Shown: positions 35,570 to 47,008 of the stretch, piece after piece | Layout: each line of letters begins with the position of its first letter | Position numbering within the stretch: the first letter of the stretch is position 1 | DNA from: Siphonodentalium dalli | Taxonomy: Eukaryota > Mollusca > Scaphopoda > Gadilida > Siphonodentaliidae | Direction: 5' to 3' | DNA length: 64,000 nt | Assembly (NCBI GenBank): GCA_032622095.1 | Contig: CP136064.1 | Location: forward strand, 275,675,614-275,739,613 | Position numbers and translations under genes: made by a program | Notes under the pieces: generated by a model | The model's input: only the letters and a program-made list of their open reading frames with translations | Database searches by the model: none | Told to the model about the DNA's origin: nothing

Positions 35570-35942
35570 ACCTGATAATATGGTTTGGGACATTTGAAGA
35601 ATCATGTTCCAAGAGGGGAATTTAGTGATGCTACGCTGCAGTGGCTAGCATTACCAAATTTATCTTCTTGGGACCTCTGCTATGGGAGACTTACACTCTG
35701 ATTTAAGTTCCCAGATGGTTAATATTGTGATTTCCCTGAGTGTGGGGGGGGGGGGGAGCTAACCCAATAGCACCCTCCCCCTTGACCCCCCTCTAATGCC
35801 ACCCCTGAGATGAGGCCTAATCGGAATGAGGTCCCAAGATGGTGAATTTAGTTATGCTAGCCCGTTTGAGGGGTAGTGTCACTAAATTCACCCTCTGTGA
35901 ACCTCATTCTGCAAATGTCCTGCACCATATTCTCAGGCCTGC
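35570..35942. mobile_element. R1 palindromic element, eroded, with G tract
   Basis: Left GACCTGATAATATGGTTTGG, then GAATCATGTTCCAAGAGGGG; right GAATGAGGTCCCAAGATGGT ... CCCTCTGTGAACCTCATTCT and TCTCAGGCCTG. A G run at 35746-35756 and a CCACCCCT-rich patch interrupt the interior. Confidence 0.65.
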
Positions 35943-35999
35943 TAGTGATGTCATGTTTTCATGAGATAAAATATAAGTGAAATCATTTATATCTGTCAT

Positions 36000-36242
36000 T
36001 TAACCATGTCATGACGTGAGCTCTGCTGGTGAAGCATAAAGACCCTGTGCCAGTGCAGTCTCTTATAGATGCAAGTCTCCCACAGGGAGCCTCGCATATA
36101 TAAGAGAATACATTGACCTGCAAGCCAATGCATTCTCTTACATATGCGAGGCTCCCTTTGGGAGACTTGCATCTATAAAAGAATGCACTGGCAGATGATC
36201 TTTAATGCACTACCGCAGCTAGCTCCCGTCATGAAGAGTTAA
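36000..36242 (+). mobile_element. P2 piggyBac-like foldback MITE
   Basis: TTAA at 36000-36003 and 36239-36242. Left CCATGTCATGACGTGAGCTC, right GCTAGCTCCCGTCATGAAGA. Inner hairpin centres CTCCCACAGGGAGCC and CTCCCTTTGGGAGAC keep the CTCCC/GGGAG pairing. Confidence 0.8.
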
Positions 36243-37427
36243 GGCATTATGAAATATGATAAGACACTGTCATATATGATATTATGATGCCATTGTGGCA
36301 AAAAATATGAGTAAAAAACATGTATACCCGTGAATAATAATTTCAAGAAATATGAAATATGATGCAGTGAAAACATTTATACCCATAAAAACGTTATTTT
36401 GAAGCATGGTCAAATATGCAGTACAAAAATTAATACCCGTGATACCAATGTTTTATTACATATAATTGAATTGAAATAACATTCAAATTCAGTGATTTAT
36501 ACGTAAATTCAGTGATTTATACCCATATTCAGTGATTTATACCCGTATTCAGCAATGTATAATATGTAAATTCAGTGATTTTAAGGCAACATAAAATATA
36601 ATGGACAGTTATAATAAATATTTGTTATGCCATGGTACAAATTATGAAGCAAAAAATAATTCATGTTTTATGTCTCGGAATTTTTTTTTTGAAAATCAAA
36701 GAATAGAGACTTTCACTTTGAATTTGTTTATTCCTGATACAACTTTGGGAGACTCGCATATATAAGAGAATGCGCTGACAATGATGCAGCACCAGCGTAG
36801 CTAGCTCCCGTCGTGAAAGAGTTAAGGCAATATGAAATATCATAATACACTGTCATAAATTATACCATGATGCCATTGTGGCAAAAAAATATGAGTAAAA
36901 GCATGTATACCGGTGAATAATAATTTCAAGAAATATGAAATATGATGCAGTGAATTGGAGTGAAAACATTTATACCCATAAAAAAAGTTATTTTGAAGCA
37001 TGGTCAAATATGCAGTACAAAAATTATAACCCGCGATACCAATGTTTTATTACATATAATAGAATTGAAATACCTTATGCCCGTATTCAGTGAGTTATAC
37101 GCGAATTCAGTGATTTATACGTGAATTCAGTGATTTATACCCATATTCAGTAATTTATACCCGTATTCAGTGATTAATATGCAAATTCAGTGATTTTATG
37201 GCAACATAAAATATAATGGACAGTTATAATAAATATTTGTTATGCCATGGTACAAATTATCAGGCTGAAAATAATTTATGTCTCGGAAACAATTTTGTTT
37301 AAATCGAAGAAGAATAGAGACTTTCACTTTGAATTTTTTTATTCCTGAAACAACTGAATTGAACTGTGCTTCAGTCCCTTTATAAATGTGAATATGGCCT
37401 GAGGTCACAACAATAAAATAGCCTGGT
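36243..37427. repeat. Two-copy tandem duplication of about 585 bp
   Basis: The block starting GGCA(T)TATGAAATAT at about 36243 recurs at about 36826. Shared landmarks are CATTGTGGCAAAAAA, AATAATTTCAAGAAATATGA, TTTTGAAGCATGGTCAAATA, a run of TTCAGTGATTTATACCC(G/A)TA units, ATAATGGACAGTTATAATAA and TTTGTTATGCCATGGTACAA. The right half of a P2 element (36745-36825) lies at the junction. The TTCAGTGATTTATAC run is itself a tandem repeat of about 20 bp. Confidence 0.8.
36745..36825 (+). mobile_element. P2 right half-element at duplication junction
   Basis: GGGAGACTCGCATATATAAG followed by GCACCAGCGTAGCTAGCTCC and TTAA at 36822-36825. The left half is absent. Its GTAGCTAGCTCCCGTC wording matches the right end of the complete P2 copy at 36000-36242, so it probably arose by the same tandem duplication. 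Confidence 0.75.
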
Positions 37428-37755
37428 TTAACACTGTCATTACTGGAGCTGCGCTGGTGCAGCATTGAAGACCCTGTGCCAGTGCATTCTATTTTATATG
37501 CGAGTCTCTCATGGGGAGCCTCGCATATATAAGAGAATGCATGGCTTGCAAGATCAAGGTAATTATTGTTAGGCCATTGTTTGAGCGCCTTGCATATATA
37601 AGAGAATGCATTGGCACAGGGTTTTCGCAAAATTTTAGAAAGCTCTGAGAGCTTTCCGATGAATGGCAACAAGCCGTATTTTCGACTAAATCCTGAAAAG
37701 TTACCCATAATTCTGCTGTGGTTAAGAAGTCGATTAATTAGGGCATTACTGTACA
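37428..37755 (+). mobile_element. P2 fused to the right half of an M1 MITE
   Basis: Left TTAA 37428-37431 and CACTGTCATTACTGGAGCTG (P2 end), two hairpins, then GTTTTCGCAAAATTTTAGAA where the P2 right end should follow. Instead sequence continues AGCTCTGAGAGCTTTCCGAT (about 37641), which is the middle of M1, running to the M1 end AGGGCATTACTG and TA at about 37753. The 191-codon minus frame 37196-37771 crosses this fusion and is not a gene. Confidence 0.7.
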
Positions 37756-38273
37756 CCTCAATAGTCTCCATTTATTCCAGTCACTCAATGATTTCAGGTT
37801 ATTATAACATTTACATGTATCATGTGGTGTACAGAAAAATAAAAAATGTATTACTGGATGGATTCATTAATCATTATTTAAACAGACACGGCTCGTTCGA
37901 TTTCCACAATTATGTGTACATTATTTGGTAAGATGTATCTCAAAACATATATATATATGCAGAAGATTTCCGACCAAATTCGCATATTGTGGCGATGATA
38001 CATGTTCCTTATAATTTTCCAATAAATTTGAGATTTGAGATCGTTGAATTTTTTTTTTTAGATATATCCATGACAGATTAAAGTGGTGAGATCTTTCAAC
38101 TAGGAATTTGGAAAACAAAGGGTTCAAAAGAAATTTCCTGAAAAAATATGCAAATTTTTACCATTCATGATAATAGACAGTTGGGAATAAATATGTGATA
38201 AGCATAAACAAAAAAATCAATATGCGACAATCCCTAGAAGTATCACCACTCATCGATTCCGAAATGGTACAAA
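37756..38273. other. No gene seen
   Basis: AT-rich sequence without recognised repeat or coding frame. Confidence 0.4.
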
Positions 38274-38470
38274 TACAGTAATGCCCTAATTAATCCGACT
38301 CCATAACCACAGCAGAATTATGGGTAACTTTTCAGGATTTAGTCGGAAATATGGCTTGTTGCCCGAGAGCTTTCCGATGAATGGCAACAAGCCATATTTC
38401 CGACTAAATGCTGAAAAGTTACCCATAATTCTGCTGTGGTTAAGGAGTCGATTACTTTAGAGCATTAATG
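38274..38470. mobile_element. M1 palindromic MITE
   Basis: TA at 38274-38275 then CAGTAATGCCCTAATTAATC. Arms meet at GCCCGAGAGCTTTCC; right end TTAGAGCATTAATG, where the final CTG has mutated. Symmetry is otherwise high. Confidence 0.85.
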
Positions 38471-39284
38471 AACACTGTGCTAATAACAATCCCTATTGAT
38501 TGCCAGCATGAGGTTTATAGAGGAGTGTCAATTTCACGAGTGCAAAGAAGTTACAAGTGAGATAATGTCACAGCAATATGCCAATAATGCTACCTGGACA
38601 TGACAGCCATTGACAGGCCTGATATTATCACCACGCCAAACATTAGCGTGAATGGAAGTCATCTTATCAAACTCTAGATATAGATTTAGAATTGATGGAG
38701 TTAACAGCAGGGGAAAACATCTTGACATTATCAAATTATCAATAAGATGGTACACTATACTATTAAGGGACGGTATATTAATTGCTATCCGTTTTGACTG
38801 AGTCTGGCCTTTCTTCGATGATATTGACATCCCTTAATTATAAAATTTATCAATATATGAATATATGGGTCAATCAGAAAATTGTTCTGTCTTCGACATG
38901 ATTTTATGAAGTTATACGATTCTGAGGCCAAGATGACAGGAATTGATTCTAATACCTTCTGTGTAACAATGTGGAGTGAAGGCATATGGGGCAGTCCGGT
39001 CCATCTTGAAATTTCCAACTAACCCGCCCCAGACCCCCGATCCAGACCAATATCCCAGGTTTGAAAAATTCCATTGGCACCCCATATTAAGATTGGAATA
39101 TTTTCAACTGATAGCCATTTCAGACCAATATTTTACCAAATGTAGAAAACTATGGTGTTTTTCATCTAAAAAAAAATTAATTTCCCACTAATTTCTGGTT
39201 GGAAAATCAAAAATTCAGAACAATTTCAAATTATAGGTGGCGTCAAATTTCAGATTAGTGTTGTGTCAGGTATGAAATTTCTAA
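38471..39284. other. No gene; C-rich dispersed repeat at about 38985-39284
   Basis: Minus-strand frames at 38534-38830 and 38785-39018 have no recognised domain. From 38985, TTGAAATTTCCAACTAACCC, GACTGATAGCCATTTCAGACC-like words and a 'TGTTTTTCATCTAAAAA' stretch match the 17.6-19.5 kb repeat. Confidence 0.45.
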
Positions 39285-39965
39285 CTGTCTCTGGAAAGTA
39301 TCACTATTATCAAATTAGTAAGTTTGTTTTATTACTTTAGAAGTTTCTTCTTTTTTAACCCTTTACCCAACAAACCGGCCAAAACCGGCCAAATAAAGCT
39401 TCAACAGCCTAAAATATCTTCGGTCTGTCTCAATATAACCATACAAATATGGATATCATTGGAACCGGCTCCTTGACCACATTGTGATAGTTACAGTTAT
39501 GCCCTGTGCCAATGCATTCTCTTATATATGCGAGTCGACCATAGGTCGCCTCGCATATATAAGAGAATGCATTGGCCTAAAAAAAATCTGTTTTAAACAC
39601 TTTTTACCATTTTTTCTTACATTTTTTAACAATTTTATAATTTTTAATGTGTTAAGCCAATGCATTCTCTTATATATGCGAGGCGACCTATGGTCGACTC
39701 GCATATATAAGAGAATGCATTGGCACAGGGCCCTTCTGTTGGGTAAAGGGTTAATTTAGTTTCTCTATATTCCCAAATTGGCAGATGACACATTTCATAA
39801 TCGAGGTGCCCAATTGGTGCACATCATAATATTCACCATCTAGGAACTTAGATCTGAGTCTAGGCTTCCCATATCAGATGAAGGCTAAGCAGAATGAGGT
39901 CCCCAGAGGATGAATTAGTGATGCTACCCCGCAATGTGAGGTAGCGTCACTAAATGCATATACAC
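39285..39965. mobile_element. R1 element interrupted by a P1 insertion
   Basis: R1 interior wording CTCTGGAAAGTATCACTATT is on the left and TTTAGTTTCTCTATATTCCC, GGTGCCCAATTGGTGCACAT and GAATGAGGTCCCCAGAGGAT on the right. The P1 element at 39355-39754 sits exactly in a TTAA. Removing it with one TTAA rejoins CTTCTTTTTTAATTTAGTTT, as expected from the R1 copy at 34495. Confidence 0.75.
39355..39754 (+). mobile_element. P1 piggyBac-like foldback MITE, nested in R1
   Basis: TTAA at 39355-39358 and 39751-39754; same structure and near-identical sequence to the 7467 and 10306 copies. Both 67-nt hairpins intact. Confidence 0.87.
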
Positions 39966-40129
39966 AGGCCTGCAGGATATACACCATTTATTGGGTTTTG
40001 CTTGTTTTACAGACTAATGACCAAAACCTGTATATTAATTAGCGCCAGTCTGCTGGCCCAACGGTACGTGATTGTCTGCCATAAACTTGAATATCGATAT
40101 CATTCAACAAAGTGCTGGTTCCAGTCAAG

Positions 40130-40562
40130 CGTCATTTGCAGAATGAGGTCCCCAGAGGGTGAATTTAGTGACACTATCCAGCAGAGTGGGCTAGCATCAC
40201 CAAATTCACACTCTTGCGACCTCATTCTGCATGGTCTCATCTGCTATGGGAGACATAGACTCAGATTGAAGTTCCCAAATGGTGAATATTGTGATGTACA
40301 CCCATTGGGAACCTTGATTATGCAATGTGTCATCTGCCATTTGGGGATATAGAGAAACTAAACAATAAAAAAGTATAAAATCTATGTGAAAAAGTTTCTA
40401 TAGAAATTTGATAATGAAGGAAACTTTCCAGAAGATGAGGCCTAAGCAGAATGAGGTCCCCAGAGGGTGAATTTAGTGATGCTAGCCTGCTATGTGGGAT
40501 AGCGTCACTAAATTCACCCTCTGGGTAGCTCATTCTACAAATGACAGACACACTATAATCAG
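40130..40562. mobile_element. R1 palindromic element, near full length
   Basis: Both arms present: GAATGAGGTCCCCAGAGGGT in each, with mirrored TCACCCTCTGGGTAGCTCAT on the right. Tips CGTCATTTGCAG and CTACAAATGACAGACACACT. Interior GTGATGTACACCCATTGGGA and TCTATAGAAATTTGATAATG. Confidence 0.8.
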
Positions 40563-41111
40563 CTTGGTTCCAGTGGTTTGTGAATGTCTGGTGAATGTTA
40601 TGCAGACCCTAGATGAAGTCATTGAATTGTAGCATTCCCCTCAGGATATACATTTTTTATTTGGTTTTGCTTGTGTTACAGACTAATGACCAAACCATGT
40701 CCATTAGCGACAGTTTGCTGGTTCCAGTGGTTAGTGATTGCTATAATGCTGGTTGAAGCCATATTCTTGTTGAATTGCCCTCCCAGGATTTGTAATTTTA
40801 TTGGATTTTGCTTGCAGTCAATAGAGAAGTGCATTTTATTTTAATGTTTGATGAGAACTGACGTAATAGGAGAAGTTCATCCGAATCCAAAACGAAAATC
40901 AAGAGATCAAATAAATTGTTGTTTTATTAACTAATGACAGATTGTTCCCGGGCCAGCCAACGATAATGTGTTTTTATTTATTTAAGTTTCTCCCACCATA
41001 GAGAATTTATGATTATTCACCATTCTAGCACATCAGTCATTTAAGTAACTCCCACCAAACAGAATTTATGATTATTCACCATTCTAGCGCATCAGTCAAA
41101 TTGATATTTCT
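40563..41111. other. No gene; short duplications
   Basis: A two-copy tandem of about 59 bp containing GAATTTATGATTATTCACCA lies at about 40980-41098. Two diverged copies of a TTTGGTTTTGCTTGTGTTAC / TTGGATTTTGCTTGCAG stretch surround 40660 and 40800. Confidence 0.5.
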
Positions 41112-41602
41112 TTAACCTTTCCATGTGTAGATCTTACTGAATTTTGCGAAAATCTCTTATATACAGCTATACTTAAAAGTAATTGACCACCTCAAATGTG
41201 GTCTCACCCCAGTAATACCACGGTATTATACAGCGGTAACCTCAAACACACTGGTAAGGTTACTGCTTATTACCACTTCAACACCACGCGTACATGTACT
41301 GCTGTCACACAATGTATGCGTCACGGTTCGTGATACCGGGTTGATTTGTATGGCCAATACACTAAGCAGACTTGGTGTTATTTATCGCTCCGAATACCTA
41401 TTTTTCAGTATGCCCCATAGGGAGCCTCACATATATAAGAGAAAAAAAAAACATTGGCATGACAATAATGATCTTGTAGGCCAGTGCATTCTCTTATATA
41501 TATGCGAGGCTCCCTATGGGATACTTAAACATATAAGAGAATGCACTGCCACAAGTAGTTTAATGCTGCACCAGTGCAGCTCCCATCATGAAAGGGCTAA
41601 TT
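41112..41602 (+). mobile_element. P2 element carrying an unrelated insertion of about 240 bp
   Basis: Left TTAA 41112-41115 with CCTTTCCATGTGTAGATCTT and TTTTGCGAAAATCTCTTATA; right CAGCTCCCATCATGAAAGGG then CTAA. Between them the left hairpin is split by foreign sequence from about 41172 to 41410 containing TAATACCACGGTATTATACA. The right hairpin is complete. Confidence 0.65.
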
Positions 41603-41667
41603 CTTTTAGTACAAGAGTCGGTCGTAAAATTGTACACATTATAAACTTTTCTGTTCAATAATGATAG

Positions 41668-42103
41668 TTAAAGGAACTCAATCCATTTTGATGGTCCCCA
41701 TATATAATCAGATTCGAACAACAACAAGAACATTTTGTTAAATGCTGCTTCAGTTATCAGAATTGATTAATCGAACCACAGTCAACTATAGTATAAAATT
41801 GCCTGAAACCTGTTATTTATCAACATTTTGTTCAATGAAATGTTGCTGGTTTGTCAAATATCTGACACAAAAAAAGCCGCTTAATTTTAGAAAATATCAG
41901 CAATCTGGTCCAAGACCATCTTCTCTTTGACTTTTTTCTGGGCCACTAGAAAGTATTGGTGGTGAAAAATAATAGATTTCCAAAATCAATATCTGATCAC
42001 TCAGCTTTGATGGGTGGGTTCCTTGACTTGAATCAAATATTTTTTACCCCGAAGCCAAGGAAATTGTAATTTGCGAGAGTTAATTCGGATTATGCATCTT
42101 TAA
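41668..42103. mobile_element. H1 element (TTAAAG ends)
   Basis: Starts TTAAAGGAACTCAATCCATT and ends TTCGGATTATGCATCTTTAA, imperfect inverted ends. The interior has GATGGTCCCCATATATAATC and ATCTGATCACTCAGCTTTGA. A second copy at 42590-44842 is interrupted; a 3' fragment lies at about 46130-46272. No coding frame. Confidence 0.65.
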
Positions 42104-42442
42104 CCCTTTGGCGAGTAGAACGACATATATGTCGTCTATCGGTTGAGGAGAAGATCAACATATATGTCGTTTCAGGAAATGTTATTTTATGTAGACATAA
42201 CTTCAATTAATCATCTGATTTATAAATGATTTGTATAGGAGTTATTTTGATTAATATAATGTCCCAAATGCATAAGTGCAATCGATTATGATAACACACG
42301 TTAACACAAAATGCACATAAATTAAAACGAATTATTGGACTCTTTTGACCCGAACTTGTTAATAATTATTGCTATGACGTTGACGTTAAATTTACTCGTG
42401 ACGTAATGTATATGACGTTACAGATACTCTACAAAGGGTTAA
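42100..42442 (+). mobile_element. P5 TTAA element
   Basis: TTAA (42100-42103) then CCCTTTGGCGAGTAGAACGA; right end ACTCTACAAAGGG then TTAA (42439-42442). The left part has two palindromic CGACATATATGTCG-type words. It begins exactly at the TTAA that ends the H1 element to its left. No coding frame. Confidence 0.75.
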
Positions 42443-42683
42443 CATTATTTTTAATCCATATTGTAATGAGAGATAGAAATAGGGTATCATTTTCAAAACA
42501 ATTTTAATACAATGAGGTGATACGTGTGCTATTTTTCATGACATTTCATGATGCTCTATATACCTTGGCACAAATTTAACACCCACATATTAAAGTTACT
42601 CAATCTGATTTGATGGTCCCCATATAATCAGATTCCAACAACAACAACATTTTTTAAAATACCGCTTCAGTTATCAGAATCAA

Positions 42684-44497
42684 TTAAAGGGGTACTGTAC
42701 GCCATTTTCAATAAATTCCCGGTAATAACAACGATCTAATATCGATAATATATAGAACAAGAGCTACACTGGGCGTGCAAAATACGCCCTCTCTGGGGAA
42801 AATTGACGGACGGAACCCAAATTCGAACTTGAGCTGTCTTTTCTCATAATAAACCCACATACCAAATTTGATTGAAATCGGTTCACTCTAACTAAAGTTA
42901 TCATCCGGACAACAAATTTCAGGGATTTTCTAAGTCAAATTACGTCAAAAAAGGGGCCATAACTCTCGCAAAAATTATCGGATTAAAACGAAATTCGGAC
43001 TTGAGCTGTATTTCAATATATGTAATCCACAAAAAAACGGGTTTTGCGTATAAACATTCCAAAATCGAGTTATCATCCGGAAACCAAAAAACATAAGAAA
43101 AACTGAATTTTCCGAGTCGAAAGGGGCATAACTCTGCCAAAAATGGTCGGACAGAACCCAAGTTCGAACTTGACCTGTGTTTTGGTGGGAGAAAGTAAAA
43201 TACCAAATTTGGATTCATTCCGATAAACTATACTAATGTTATCTTCCGGACAACAAATTTCAAGGATTTTCTAAGTCAAAAAACGTCAAATAAGGGGCAT
43301 AACTCCGGTGAAAATTGGCGGGCGGAACCCAAATTCGAACTTGAACTTACTTTTCGGCTAATAAACCCACATACCAAATGTTATTAAATTTGGTTCACTC
43401 TAACTAAAGTTATCATCCGGAAACCAGGTTAACGGACGCCCGGACGGACATACCAACAAATGGGTAGATATGTGGCTTCGACCTATGTGGCTAGAAATGG
43501 TAATGTGGCTTTACTTTTTATGTGGCTTCTCAAGTAGCCATAAAATTTTAAGTGGCTATCAAGTAGTAGATAGTGATAAAACTCCAGATTATGGATTCAT
43601 AACATGTTGGAATTATAGCAGAAGAAGCTAATTAAAACTCAAAAACTTGCTCACAGCAACTGGGACAGTGGAATAGGAGAAACTGACAGGTCCGTGATTG
43701 GGTGGCTAGCCACATAAATGTCTTGTCAGTGTCCGACATCTCCTATTGACGGGTCATGGATGTCTAAATCGATGGACTTTTTTTCTTCAAATTTTGAGTG
43801 ACTACAAAATTAAATAAGCTGATTAGGCCAAATAGATCATTTTAGAACGTCCATCTGAAAGCTGTTACGTGGCTAGCCACGCAACGGAAGTTATGCACAT
43901 AAATATCCATTTTACACAATCTTAGCCACATAAGTAGTCATTAGTAAACACGGACGGACCAATACTATAATACGGCCATTTTTTCAAACGGGCGTATAAA
44001 AATAAGTAATTTGAGTCTAAGATGTATTCTGTAAATGTTCAGGTTAATAGATCATCCTTAAAATCAAAGTTATTAATTTGAAATAAATTAAATTTATGGC
44101 TGGAGCCATAAATTAAATTACGAATTTCCGTGTACAAGACGTAATAAAATTAATTAACGGATAGTGGATTGGGTAATGCGTGGCACACATGATCGTGTAA
44201 AAAATTATGTTGATACGGGGTGTAAACCCAAGCCACTCACTGACTAGTGACTATACAATGACTTAATGAGTATATGGGACTAGTATGCATATAATATAAC
44301 ATTTATTTGATACATTTGCTTGAAAACTGTAACAAAAAATACTTGACAACGATAATTTGTATTTTCGCATCCGACTAATCTTCAATCCGTAACATTACTT
44401 CGTACTCAACCGACTTTCAAATAATCAAAATCTGGTTACCTTATTCTACGACTCCGAGACTATAGAAACCAACAACAACATTTGAGTATCCCTTTAA
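42684..44497. mobile_element. P4 TTAA element, long form, nested in H1
   Basis: TTAA (42684-42687) AGGGGTACTGTAC ... GAGTATCCCT TTAA (44494-44497). TA duplication with AAGGGG ends would give the same string, so the duplication length is ambiguous. It shares AATAAATTCCCGGTAATAAC and the GCTGGAGCCATAAATTAAAT region with the shorter P4 at 53682. Contains a CATAACTC-type tandem block at about 42775-43480. Confidence 0.65.
42775..43480. repeat. CATAACTC tandem repeat, about four 165-bp units
   Basis: Units share GGGGC(C)ATAACTC, AACCCAAATTCGAACTTGAG, ACCAAATTTGATTGAAATCG and GTTATCATCCGGACAACAAA, and end with ACGGACGCCCGGACGGACAT. Such blocks are widespread in molluscan genomes (recollection, not searched). 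Confidence 0.75.
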
Positions 44498-44842
44498 TTG
44501 CCCAAAAATAATACTAACCACTGTCAACTATAGTATAAAATTGTCCGAAACGTGTTATTTATCAACATGTTGTTCGAAGAAATTTGGCCTTATTATCAAC
44601 ACAAAACCTCTTGATTTTAGAGTTATCAATCTTCATCCACAATTTGGTCCTAGACCGTCGGATCAACTTTTCACTGGGCCACTAATAAGTCTTGACCGCA
44701 AGAAATAATAGATTTCAAAAATCAATATCTAATAACTCTGAGCTCAGATATGTGGGTTCCTCGACTCGAATCAAAATTTTTTTAACCCCAAAACCAAATA
44801 AATAGTAATCGAGGGGCGCTTAATCGGATTACGCATCTTTAA

Positions 44843-44910
44843 GACTAATATTTTCTTGAGCAACCAGAGACTGATAATTGAGCAATTACACGTAAATCAT
44901 GTCTGCCGTT
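44843..44910. other. Short spacer
   Basis: Unique spacer between H1 and the 31-bp tandem array. Confidence 0.4.
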
Positions 44911-45064
44911 ACTCATGAATGTCCTCGTTACAGGTATGACTACTCATGCATGTCCTCGTTACAGGTATGACTACTCATGCATGTCCTCGTTACAGGTATG
45001 ACTACTCATGCATGTCCTCGTTACAGGTATGACTACTCATGCATGTCCTCGTTACAGGTATGAC
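44911..45064. repeat. 31-bp tandem repeat, about 5 units
   Basis: Unit ACTCATGCATGTCCTCGTTA plus CAGGTATGACT, essentially identical except the first unit (CATGAATG). Confidence 0.92.
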
Positions 45065-46129
45065 CAGCATGGTAACAGTGCAGTGCATTTCTCATCGATC
45101 ACACAAATGTAGGGTGCCATTGGGCATATAAATACATTATGAATGTGAACAATCTTGATTAATCAGAGATATCATATAGGCTATGTTTATATAGGCATTC
45201 ATGATTTTCCAAACACAACTGTATCAAACTTTAAAATTTGAAGATGACAATATTTTTTTGCGACTGAAACTTCGAGCGATTCATTGGTAGGTCTTATACA
45301 TTTGTGACATGTTCCATCACCCATTCGACGTCCTTGCAATTTCACCCTGTTTGCTCCGGTACCAAGGACATGGCAACTGGGGGTTTGGGGATGGAGTAAA
45401 ATTGTTCACATTGTTTGATTTTTGAGCCAGTTATCATAGTGAGGAATTTGTTGTTTTTAGACCTATAGTGGCATATGTTTCTGCTTTTGGTAAAAATAAT
45501 TTATCTGAAATGGCCATCAGTTGGAAATTTTTCAACCTTAGGGGGGTGGGGGTGTCAGGTTGGAAATTTCCAACAGTGGGAAAGCTTGAGGTACCATTTG
45601 GACATTCCAACCCAGTGGGGAGGAGTGGAAAATGGATATCTGCGAAACGGGACATTTTGTCAGGTTCAAGGGGGAGGGGGTGCCATTGAAATTTCAAGGT
45701 GGTCACACCCATATGTGGACCTTCTAGCTGAATTGGTCTAATTATCCCATGGATTTTGGGAACTAAATTTCCCAGGTTCACAAAACTAGAATTATGTTAC
45801 ATAGGTTCACTGAAACTGGTAGTTGATGCCCAGGTTTGGCTCATGTATATATTCTATTCGAGATTTTATTGAATTTGAGATTTGATTTGATTCGAGAATA
45901 TGTATCGTATAGATGTATATGTATGTATCGGCACGCCAACTATCATAAGACACTTTAATTTTTGTTGCTGCCATTCCTTTTCATCACCCTATATTCTGAA
46001 AATAATTTGTAATCGCCATGCTAAGTCACAGCAAACTGTGACCACTCAAGAGAAGGTGTCCGCGCATGTCAGTATATTTCTGGAAGAAGTCAATGGAATT
46101 TTTGCTTGATGACAAATATTAGAGGTGTA
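45065..46129. repeat. No gene; C/G-run dispersed repeat (inverted) at 45420-45780
   Basis: From 45420 to 45780 the words TTGTTGTTTTTAGACCTATA, GAAATGGCCATCAGTTGGAA and GGTTGGAAATTTCCAAC match, in reverse complement, the 17.6-19.5 kb repeat. The 115-codon minus frame (45434-45781) is part of this repeat. Remaining sequence has no recognised feature. Confidence 0.5.
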
Positions 46130-46272
46130 TAAAATTAACAGATTTTAATAATCAAAATCTGATTACTCTGAGCTTTGGTGGGTGGGTTCCTCGATTCAAA
46201 TCAAATATGTTTTACCCCCGAAGCCGAAGAAAAACTAATTTAGCGGCGTTTAATCGGATTATGTACCTTGTA
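46130..46272. mobile_element. H1 right-end fragment
   Basis: AATCAAAATCTGATTACTCT, GGTGGGTGGGTTCCTCGATT and TTTAATCGGATTATGTACCT match the right parts of the H1 elements at 41668 and 42590. Confidence 0.65.
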
Positions 46273-46540
46273 TTCAGGATTCATGGGGTAAGGGGGTGAT
46301 ACCTTCATTAGTTTCACTAGTCTATATTCAATTTTTTGCTTGAGAGATTTGCCGGCAGACATGGAGTATGCAATTCTGTGATTTCCAAAGCCAATTTTAG
46401 CACAATTACCATAGATTTCTCAAAAGGAACTCTTACATTGGCAGATGAAGAATCAATAGGCCACTGATTACTTTGTGTAACAGTTGTATTCCTGCTTTCC
46501 TAACAGCAGAGACTTAATGGAAACAATTTCCTTTTCTAAT

Positions 46541-46993
46541 TTAACCTTTTACCCAACAAAACGGCCAAAAACGCCCAAATAAAGCTTCAACAGCCTAAAA
46601 TACCCTGTGCCAATGCATTCTCTTATATATGCGAGTCGACCATAGGTCGCCTCGCATATATAAGAGAATGCATTGGCCTAACAATTTTTATCATTTTTTT
46701 AAAATAAATTTTTCTTACAATTTTTAGGACATAAAATAAAAAACATCCATTACCCTGCAGGGACCCCCACACATATATAGAAGCATATAGAAGAGTGTCG
46801 TCTGCTCATGTTTGTCTGGGGCTCTGTATGGGTGAAATTATAAAATTGTTAAAGAATACAAGAATTTTTTTTTTAAATTGTAAAAAATTGTTAGGCCAAT
46901 GCATTCTCTTATATATGCGAGGCGACCTATGGTCGACTCGCATATATAAGAGAATGCATTGGCACAGGGTCGTTCTGTTGGGTAAAGGGTTAA
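46541..46993 (+). mobile_element. P1 foldback MITE with alternative spacer
   Basis: TTAA at 46541-46544 and 46990-46993. The left subterminal arm is shorter than in other P1 copies (jumps from CAGCCTAAAATA straight to CCCTGTGCC). The spacer between the hairpins matches that of the 4926 element (CATTACCCTGCAGGGA(C/G)CCCC, GCATATAGAAGAGTGTCGTC) rather than other P1 copies. So this body is shared by elements with unrelated ends. Confidence 0.82.
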
Positions 46994-47008
46994 ACGAATT
47001 GTTCAAGT

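Larger units (their letters stand above)
42590..44842. mobile_element. H1 element interrupted by a P4 insertion
   Basis: Left TTAAAGTTACTCAATCTGAT, right TAATCGGATTACGCATCTTT then AA. The P4 element occupies 42684-44497. Deleting it rejoins CAGAATCAATTAATTGCCC, matching CAGAATTGATTAATCGAACC at 41758 in the uninterrupted H1. Confidence 0.7.

Noticed and set aside
37196-37771. 191-codon minus-strand open frame, the longest in the window
   Set aside because: It runs through the tandem duplication, a P2 element and half of an M1 MITE; every part is repeat sequence.
45434-45781. 115-codon minus frame
   Set aside because: Part of the dispersed G/C-run repeat that also occurs at 17.6-19.5 and 39 kb.
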